Below are positions 57,143 through 64,000 of a stretch of DNA of 64,000 nt, one piece after another (positions within the stretch are counted from its first letter, which is position 1; each line of letters opens with the position of its first letter). The translations under genes and the position numbers were made by a program. The notes below the pieces were generated by a model that made no database searches, had not been told where the DNA came from, and saw only the letters and a program-made list of their open reading frames with translations. The stretch comes from Volvariella volvacea V23 (lineage: Eukaryota > Basidiomycota > Agaricomycetes > Agaricales > Pluteaceae). Location: the NCBI GenBank assembly GCA_000349905.1, contig KB722736.1, positions 2,926,754-2,990,753 of the forward strand, in the 5' to 3' direction.

Positions 57143-59367
57143 TTAAATCTCTCCTGGATTCTTGTATCGTCGGAGGGCCCTATCGCGCGCCCCTTCGTGG
57201 TCCACAATCGGCCTCGGATACCCAAGCTTGTCTGCAGCACTGGCAGAGGGTTTATGGAGATCTGATATGTTCGGAGTAAATGTCATTGGAATGATCTTGT
57301 GGGTAAATATACCTTTTCCCCTTAACTTCCTGAGCTCGGGAACCCAATGATGAATAAACGCTCCAGTAGGATCCGCCTCGGTTCTACGTGAGTATTAGTG
57401 TCCCCAAACATGAACGGACGGAACAATACCTTCCCGCTTTGTGAATATGGATTAAAAATTCTGAAGTAAGGACAGGGGTCGACACCAGTACTGGCACACC
57501 ACTGCCAACCCCCGTTATTCGAGGCAAGGTCTCCATCAATGAGTTGTTGCATGAAATACTGCATGTATACCAGATTAGAACTACCAGTCGGTTCAAGCGG
57601 TTAGGAGGTCAGCGTACCCGTTCACCAACTCTCCAATCAATCATAAGATCCTTGACCAAGAACATGGCGGTGATCATGCGCAACCTATTGTGGACCCAGC
57701 CCATTTCCCTGATGCACCTCATAGTAGCATCTACAATTGGAAATCCAGTCATTCCCGCCTTCCACCTCCTCAGCATCTCCCCATCCCTGTCGCCTGCGTC
57801 ATCTCTCGTATCGCCAGGTGCTTGGTGATCTTCCCACACTACGTTTGCAAATTTCTCCAGATACGGCCTACCCATCGATAGGCGGGGGTAGCAGGCCAGA
57901 ATTGAGGTATAAAAATCTCGCCAAGCAAGCTCTTGAACCCAACGTCCTATCCCCGTCGTCCCCCTGGCGTCTACTGCCTGCTGTTCCCCAGAAACTTTCA
58001 TCGCCGAGCGGATGCAGTCTCTAACTGATATAACGCCCGAAGATAAGTAGACGCTGAGAAGAAGTATGGTAAAATTTAGTGGACCAGAAGCACCAAGTAG
58101 CACACTCACCTAAGCCTGCTGGTTGTATCCTTGTTAACATGATCACGCTCCTGGTGATACTGTGAGACTCGACTGCGCTTCGGGAATGCTTCAGCTCCTG
58201 GCGTTAAAGGGCTTATCGCACCCATTTGGGAAGTCCGAGCCTTAGTTTCAAGGAATCGTCGGAGAATCTGCGAGAAAAGTTAAGAGTTTCAAACACAGTC
58301 GCATTAGGACCCAAAATAGCTACCTCTCGAGCTGCATCCTCTCCTCCAGGCCATATCTCACTCATCTTTGCCTGATCCACATCATCGAGCTCGAAGCCTT
58401 CTACAGAGTTTGGGACCTCCGATTCAAACCAAGCCGTGAATCGCACATTTTCCTTGAAGTCCTCAGAGTTGGGCTGGGGAGTACGAAATTCCTGCGTATA
58501 CTTGCTTAGGTCTTGATTTATAGTTTGAATCCAGTTCTTCTGGTAAGGTGAATAGACCTGGGTGCAATTGAACAAGTACATCTGGAGTAGATGAATGATT
58601 GACTCACCGCATACGCAGTCCCATCTTTCTTTGTTATTATACCTGGCTCGACCATGCATTTATTGTGGTAGAGTTTTACTGACAGCCCTTGCTCTTGCGC
58701 TAGTTTGCAGAGTTGGATATCACGTCGCAATTCATCTACCTCATACTCTATGTTGGCATACAGCCTTGTGCAATCGAGGGATCGAAGCATCGACACTATT
58801 TGAGATGGAATGGTACGGCGAGGAGCATGCACCATCACATGGAGTGGGATATTAAGCTTCGCGAGTGAACTCTGAGATACATGAGCGACCATTCACTCGC
58901 CAAATGATGCTCATACCTTTAAAAGCGTCAGATTACGCAATGTAAAGTCTATCCTTCTGGCACTCCTATCGTGCGCAATGTAGTCTTGTGGGCTTATGAC
59001 AAAAAACGCCACGAGGGGAATCCCTTCTTGTTGCGCATCCATAGATGCCATTGACAGCGCTTTATTATCATAAACTGGCGCACCTCGGTTAGTCAGTGAT
59101 ATTATACGTTCAAGGACAAGACGAACTGCGTAAGTCGGCCATCCGCATCCAATAGGCAACGCATTCTCCTCTAGGAGTTGCAGGTGAGCTATCCTTGAGT
59201 AATTCGATGAGCTTGAACAATGGCGGGTCGGCGTCCACAGCTGCTGCCGCTTTTGCTGAGGCAAGCTTCGTTGGGCGGAACTGCGCAGTGTTGGTCTTGG
59301 CGCGCTTCTTCTGGACATCGCCCTTGAGTGTGGAAGATACGCTAGGTGTCCTTGTGCGCTTCAGCAT
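57143..59367 (-). CDS. PHR1: Class I CPD photolyase (deoxyribodipyrimidine photolyase)
   Basis: Eight exons: 59367-59127, 59083-58917, 58871-58608, 58557-58324, 58267-58110, 58053-57618, 57558-57430, 57376-57143; 620 residues. The N-terminal antenna domain reads [52 protein letters not shown]. The FAD domain has [66 protein letters not shown] and [24 protein letters not shown]. The pattern and Lys/Arg-rich Ala-rich leader match fungal Phr1, which uses blue light to split cyclobutane pyrimidine dimers. An in-frame upstream ATG (59418) would add 17 residues rich in Arg, Ser, Pro and Tyr with no acidic residue. The conserved C-terminus ends RRYKNPGEI. Confidence 0.94.
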
Positions 59368-59540
59368 GATGCGAGTGGAATAAGGATAAGATGAAAAGGG
59401 GGGACGAAACCTCGACATGAAACTTGAGTTCGCAAGTGCCTAGCGATCGATTCCTGGCAGATATGATGTCATAAATATTGAACCGAAATACACTGTATGT
59501 GTTCTGTTAGCGTAGACGAGCTTACATATAATACATATAG

Positions 59541-61138
59541 TCATTTACCCCCCTCAGATTCCCCCTTGTTTGCTTCCTCTAGCTGCTGCTGCTCCTGGGC
59601 TTCCCTTTCTTCTGCTTCAACTACCTCTACATCAAGTGGGAATGTCAGCAGTGCTGCAATACCAGTTAACTGATTCAACTCTTTGAAGTGTGTCAGAAAC
59701 CTAATTCCTGGAGCATCGCAAATACTTACGTTGACCAGATTCATGCATGCTGGAAAATATTAACACCTCTCCTCCCTTTTGTTGGACACCTTCCACCAAC
59801 TCAACGTATTTTTTACGCACAGCCGGATCGTTTGAGCTGAGACCGTTTGAAAAAATGTGAGGAAGGCATAGCACGGTTGGGTACATACCGGAATAGCTGA
59901 TCTGAGATGAGAAGGGTCCCTATAGCACCCCGATCAGCGGCTAGCGATACATGGGCAGGCCCATACCAGGCCCGCATCTCATCGCTCCCCAGCGTCTTAT
60001 AAAATCTTGGTTTTATGTAGATAATCAGCTTAGATATCACAGTGTCGGCGTGAATTAGTTACCTATCCAACATGACTCCCTCTCGGGCAAACTTCGTCTC
60101 TTTGAGTTGAGCGGTGATCTACAATCATCGCTGTCAGTATGCTCAACTCAAGCCGTTACAGTAAGGGTCACGCACTTCAGGACTTTTCAGAACCTCTAAT
60201 AAACTATGGACGTGCGGGCTGCTTACATGAACCTTGATCACTTTTTCCCTCATAGTCTTCTGTAACCCCTTATCCCCCCGTTTGATTGCCTCACTGATCA
60301 TGTACTCCAACACCGAATCCCGAACCCATCCAGGACTCGCGATGACAATAGCCCTGAGGCCGGGACTCGCATATGGTATGTGGCGGATAAATGCATCATA
60401 GAGTGTTGCGTAAAACTTAACCAGCCCCTTCTCGTGCTGACTGGCCCCAGATGCGGCAGATTTGCGGGGTATGTGAACCGATATCCGATGAGCGACCAGT
60501 GTCATATGTTGTGAGAGCAAGCAAAAGGCAGCAGTTCCTTCACCACACACAACCGCCCCGACTTCAGCACCTCGACCAGGTATGATGGCTTCTTCTATGC
60601 GAGAAAGAGCTATGCTATCCCAACCGTCGGGCTTCTCGATACGAACGTCACGATTTGCTTCGATGTCGAGCGTATGAAATGCACCCATTTTGACATGTTG
60701 GTTCTCCGCAATAACCCTACCTGCTATGGCTAATGATGCAGTATTCTGGGACGAAGAGCCCTGTTCGTTCGTACTATCACCGGCCGTGGTCGACGGTGCA
60801 GCTGAGGAGGTGAACTCCACGCGACTGACTTGGAGAGTAAGGCTTGTCCGCACACGATGTGAATCAACCGAGCCCGTGTTAGAGACGGTTTGTACACGCC
60901 TACACAAACGGCGATATGAACAGGGAATGTAAGGGACTGTGATGAAACCCACCGCACGGCTGGTGCTCTGACGGTATCACCTTCTTGAATGAGGTTGTAC
61001 AAGTGCCACATATCTTCATCGTCCTCTGGGCGCAGTGTGACATGACCCTAAGTTCAATTGAATTGAATCGAAGAAACAACACGACAAAGGACTATGTACG
61101 ACGCCATGCTTATCGATGTGCTTTGAGACGAGCTTCAT
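59541..61138 (-). CDS. DOM34: Dom34/pelota ribosome-rescue factor
   Basis: Seven exons: 61138-61100, 61047-60953, 60899-60176, 60118-60063, 60005-59889, 59836-59730, 59680-59541; 425 residues. The N-terminal Sm-like domain reads [35 protein letters not shown]. The central domain has [26 protein letters not shown], and [12 protein letters not shown]. The C-terminal eL30-like domain has [47 protein letters not shown]. The tail is Glu/Gln-rich. As in pelota there is no GGQ motif. With Hbs1 it dissociates stalled ribosomes in no-go and nonstop decay. Intron 1 can begin with GTCGTA or GTACAT; the latter better keeps the family sequence. Divergent with the phosducin-like gene, 97 bp. Confidence 0.93.
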
Positions 61139-61235
61139 AGGAGTAGCGCAGATGATGGCAGTGTCTGAGCAAGGGTTGGGCCAGTCCAGGACTTGATCGC
61201 GTCTGTTTCCTTTCTAGTCATATACCCCTTCTCAA
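61139..61235. promoter_or_regulatory. Short divergent promoter, DOM34 / phosducin-like
   Basis: 97 bp between start codons on opposite strands. No specific motif assigned. Confidence 0.4.
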
Positions 61236-62214
61236 ATGCCATCAAGTAGGTACGCCTCTTTAGTCTTCGTAAATGTGGATTTCCTTAATCCTCTGCCAGA
61301 GTCGATTCTCTTGCCGCCCGTCTCATTGAACCCAACTCCTCTCACAGTCGTCGACGGTCTGACGACGAGGAAGATGATGATGCGATTTTCGCTGAGCTCG
61401 AAGCGGAAATCGAGAATGATAGTAACCCTGTCATCAGAGAAAGGGCTCTCGAAGCACTAAAGAAAGAGTGAGTGCCCCAATTGTGACTTCTGAGTGGCTA
61501 TTCATCTGCGGGATAAGAATGGAAAGAGTCCAGGAGTTGCAGCAGAATATGCATGGCCAATACACGGAGATAACAAATGAGAAGGAAATCATCCAAGTAT
61601 GTGCGTAAGTGCACCCTAATGTTTTCCATCTTCCCCTTTCATGACCGGCGCGTACCTATCGCAGGAAGGAACCAAGATGCATCGTGCATTTCTATCAACC
61701 CGGATTCAAGAGGTGTGAGATTATGGACAAACATCTTGCAGTCAGTGCTAGAATGACATTTTCCTTCCTGTGTTGACCACCTGACGTCTCCAGAGACTTG
61801 CACCAAAATACTTCAACACGCGGTTTCTTCGGGTCATGGCTGAAAACGTCCCTTGGCTTGTGAGCAAACTCTCCATCAAGGTTCTGCCTTGCGTGATATG
61901 CTTTGTGGACGGTGTTTCCAAAGACAGGCAAGCGTAGTTCGGGCTCAATGTACTCAACCTGCTGAGGGACCCTATTGTGGCTTTTGATAGGTTGATTGGT
62001 TTCGAGGAGCTAGGGAACAGTGACTCTTTTGACACAGCTGTGCTGGAGATGAGGCTACAAGGATGCGGTGCGTGAATAGCAACATTTCAGTGAACCCGTG
62101 ACTAAGTTATCTTTTACAGGAGTTATTGAAAAATCGCAAAGAGAGGGTCTGAACTCATTAGTTTATGACGTAGGGAAAACAAAGACAGACCAAGACGATG
62201 ATTTCGATCTATAA
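61236..62214 (+). CDS. PLP1: Phosducin/TXNDC9-like thioredoxin-fold protein (Plp1-like)
   Basis: Seven exons: 61236-61249, 61300-61467, 61518-61604, 61665-61740, 61794-61927, 61991-62067, 62120-62214; 216 residues. An acidic N-terminal helix (SDDEEDDDAIFAELEAEIEND) precedes MERVQELQQNMHGQYTEI and a thioredoxin fold (RCIVHFYQPGFKRCEIMDKHL, NTRFLRVMAENVPWLVSKLSIKVLPCVICFVDG, RLIGFEELGN). There is no CxxC redox pair, as usual for this family; it binds CCT chaperonin and modulates tubulin/actin folding. Exon 1 is 14 nt (MPSSR). The intron after exon 5 begins with GC (GACAG|GCAAGC), keeping the conserved DRLIGFEE; a GT donor 6 nt downstream would add two residues. Confidence 0.87.
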
Positions 62215-62465
62215 GTACCAACGGCATAGTATTTCAAGAGAAAATATGCACTTTCTTCTGTTTCGTCATGAATCGTCAATCTCGAGCTAAGGGCAATGTA
62301 TTTGCAGAGCAGGCAAATCGGCTGAGCCCTGAAGGGTCTTGCCTCGAGGCTGACCCATATTTAACAGGGTGGCCACTTTGGACAGGACACCTTTTGCCCG
62401 ACTCCTTGCCTCCATAGACGCGAGTGGGTTAACTATAGCCACGGCTTCCCTTACTATCACCTGTT
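62215..62465. other. Intergenic region upstream of a small open frame
   Basis: 251 bp after the phosducin-like stop. No recognised gene. It may include the terminator of that gene. Confidence 0.35.
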
Positions 62466-62723
62466 ATGCCATCTGCGACTTCAGCTCCATCGTGTTCATT
62501 CTTCCCCAGTAACCCAACATCTCCCGGAGCATTCGGCCTTCTCCTATCATCGCAATCACCTCGGGACACACACGACACTTATAAAGGCTTTAGGCAGGCG
62601 ATTCGCCCATCGAAGCACCATAAATCCCACTATAGGTGCCCTGTAGATTCAGCATCTACACAGACTGGCCTTGTGGCATTATTTTCAAAATTTAAAAAGT
62701 TGCTTCCATCGAAGCGCACCTAG
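62466..62723 (+). CDS. Small orphan open frame, 85 residues, doubtful
   Basis: A single-exon frame with ATG at 62466 and TAG at 62721. It is Ser/Pro-rich at first and Lys/His-rich later, ending FSKFKKLLPSKRT. I recognise no domain, signal peptide or CaaX end. It sits in the only gene-poor kilobase of the window. Composition resembles real coding sequence weakly; it may be chance or a remnant. Expression data would be needed to accept it. Confidence 0.25.
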   Translation: MPSATSAPSCSFFPSNPTSPGAFGLLLSSQSPRDTHDTYKGFRQAIRPSKHHKSHYRCPVDSASTQTGLVALFSKFKKLLPSKRT

Positions 62724-63192
62724 CTTAAGCAGGCTGTCTCGCCAAGTCGAATGAACGCCCATGAACGCAGCAGCCTAGACTACGCGCTGCAAGGAACCCG
62801 ATGGATGCAACGCCCCAAATGATTCTACAATGTCACTAACACTCCCCACACTCTTTGTTTTGGCTGCGATTGGGAGGTATTACTGCTTTCACATACATAC
62901 TGGATGCCTTTTATTGCAAAAGGTGCGGCCGTGTGGGCGACGCCTCGTAGTTCACCAAAGCAACACACTTTCGCCGAGTTGTCCGAAATGCTCCAGTCAG
63001 GTGGATGCGCGCTAAATGTGGTTCGTTTCGTGTGTACTTAACCCAGCTGGGGTATACATATATTAAAGGTGTATAGGTATATCTACTTCAAATGATGTGT
63101 CGTCGTAATGATGGATCTGTACTCATAGAACATCTCTGACTGTCTTATACATTATTATTTATTCGTTCAGAAACAAATACATTATTATTACC
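62724..63192. other. Gene-poor 469-bp stretch before the chitinase
   Basis: I see no convincing gene. A short open frame at 62830-63015 has a hydrophobic start but no recognised continuation. The right part (from about 63140) is A/T-rich with repeated ATTATTATT, fitting the chitinase 3' end. Confidence 0.35.
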
Positions 63193-64000
63193 TTAGATAC
63201 CGTATCCTTTACGCGCAGCGCGAACGAGATCTCCTCGCGGTGTATCCCCTGATGCGGCCCAAAAGGCGAAGCCGCCCATTCCAGTTTCTCTTGCTAGCAT
63301 CGTTTTCAAGGTGAGAGACTGCGGGTCATCATATGCTACTACTTCACGTTCAGATGTGGAGTATATATACGGGGTTTGAGAGCAATGATCCCACTCCCTC
63401 GTGAACCCTCCACTCTCAACGAATTCGGCAGTCGTGTCGTTGTCGATGGTTAAGACACCGCTGGAGACCAGAAATCGGAAGGGTACTTCTTCGTCATCGT
63501 CCAGAATGTCGAAGATGCTCCGTACAACCTTCGCTCTATTCGATAGAGTGTTGGCGGATGACCGAAATCGTGTGCCGTATGCAGCAAGTCCAACCAAGAG
63601 CTTATGCGCTGGGAAACCGGCTCGAGTCCATGAATTATAGGCAGCCGCAAGACTGTCCTGTGGTCGGGTTGAGTTACGACAAATATCAGACATCGGAGCA
63701 TTGGGACCTGGTGTCGATGATCCTATAGAGAAATTTTTTCGTGGGCAGAAAACAAATAAATAACGGAGTTCATACCTGACGATACGTCGTAATTCATGAC
63801 TGTAATCAGGTCAAGGTAACGAGAAAACGATGAGACGTCTTGCAGCGGTCGGCCGTCGACACCACGAAAGGGAGTTTCGGTCACTGCTGCTGTTATAAGA
63901 GCTCCTGAAGGAAGTCGTGCGCGGAGCTCTTTGAGAAATAGGAGAAAGTGTGCACTATCCTGGGGACTGTAAGCATTCCCGGGGGCACCACTATATCCGG
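63193..64000 (-). CDS. GH18 chitinase, C-terminal part (5' end off right edge)
   Basis: Two exons are visible: 64000 (edge) to about 63774, and about 63723 to 63193, joined by a GTATGA...AG intron. The visible part starts GYSGAPGNAYSPQDSAHFLLFLKELR, the sequence that normally follows the catalytic DxxDxDxE, which therefore lies just beyond the edge. GH18 core elements remain: YLDLITVMNYDVSS (beta-6), AAAYNSWTRAGFPAHKLLVGLAAYGT (beta-7), SLTLKTMLARETGMGGFAFWAASGD (beta-8 with the substrate-stacking Trp). This matches fungal group chitinases that remodel or degrade chitin in wall and exogenous material. Presence of a signal peptide or binding domain cannot be judged. Stop at 63193-63195. Confidence 0.88.

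Noticed and set aside
62830..63015. 61-codon open frame with hydrophobic start
   Set aside because: No splice continuation, domain or signal-peptide cleavage pattern; likely chance.
1..64000. Mobile elements, CRISPR arrays, tandem gene clusters or a secondary-metabolite cluster
   Set aside because: No transposase, reverse transcriptase, terminal repeats, spaced repeats, or polyketide/NRPS/terpene core genes were seen.

Overview
The window is a gene-dense stretch of a basidiomycete nuclear genome, most likely Agaricomycotina. The evidence is about 30 intact protein genes in 64 kb on both strands, roughly 170 short introns (mostly 45-65 nt, GT-AG, often with CTAA/CTGA-like branch sites), very small exons, and protein families with fungal architecture (Rrn7, Cse4/CENP-A, Lag1, Fmp27/BLTP2, Ste14, Sur1-type GT32, Met6, DUF2985). 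I saw no transposon, tRNA, rRNA, CRISPR array or prophage. Coding models were built by hand from splice signals plus conserved protein motifs. For every complete multi-exon model the exon lengths sum to a multiple of three, which supports the junctions; exon boundaries remain predictions.

Layout. 1-9542: an unfinished disordered/coiled-coil protein running off the left edge, Pol I factor Rrn7, an ER J-protein, an Sdt1-type HAD nucleotidase, ribosomal eL6 and a COX18-type insertase. 9868-19993: centromeric histone CENP-A, a Gfd2/QIP-like exonuclease-fold protein, ceramide synthase, a Rex-type RNA exonuclease, a PHAF1-like protein and Pol epsilon subunit Dpb2. 20374-31905: a 2,868-residue Fmp27/BLTP2 bridge-like lipid-transfer protein followed by a DUF2985-like membrane protein. 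32026-45376: OMP decarboxylase (URA3), pseudouridine synthase PUS7, an MFS transporter, an IPC mannosyltransferase, a PIN-domain nuclease, PCF11 and ribosomal uL6. 45506-56793: Ste14, mitochondrial EF-G2, a conserved-looking unknown, a xylitol/sorbitol dehydrogenase, a Ser/Thr kinase and methionine synthase. 57143-64000: CPD photolyase, Dom34/pelota, a phosducin/TXNDC9-like protein, a gene-poor kilobase and the C-terminal part of a GH18 chitinase running off the right edge.

The set is essentially housekeeping: transcription, translation, RNA processing, chromosome biology, and sphingolipid and membrane-lipid biology (Lag1, the GT32 mannosyltransferase and BLTP2 all touch sphingolipid or lipid traffic, but their proximity need not be functional). 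Many genes are head-to-head with only 90-250 bp between start codons, so shared promoters are the main regulatory theme; several convergent pairs almost touch. I found no obvious novel multi-gene system. The most notable signals are an enlarged loop 1 in CENP-A, a cysteine cluster inside the BLTP2 protein, 8-17 nt microexons, GC-AG introns that keep conserved residues, an in-frame intron in a kinase activation segment, and two unknown proteins.
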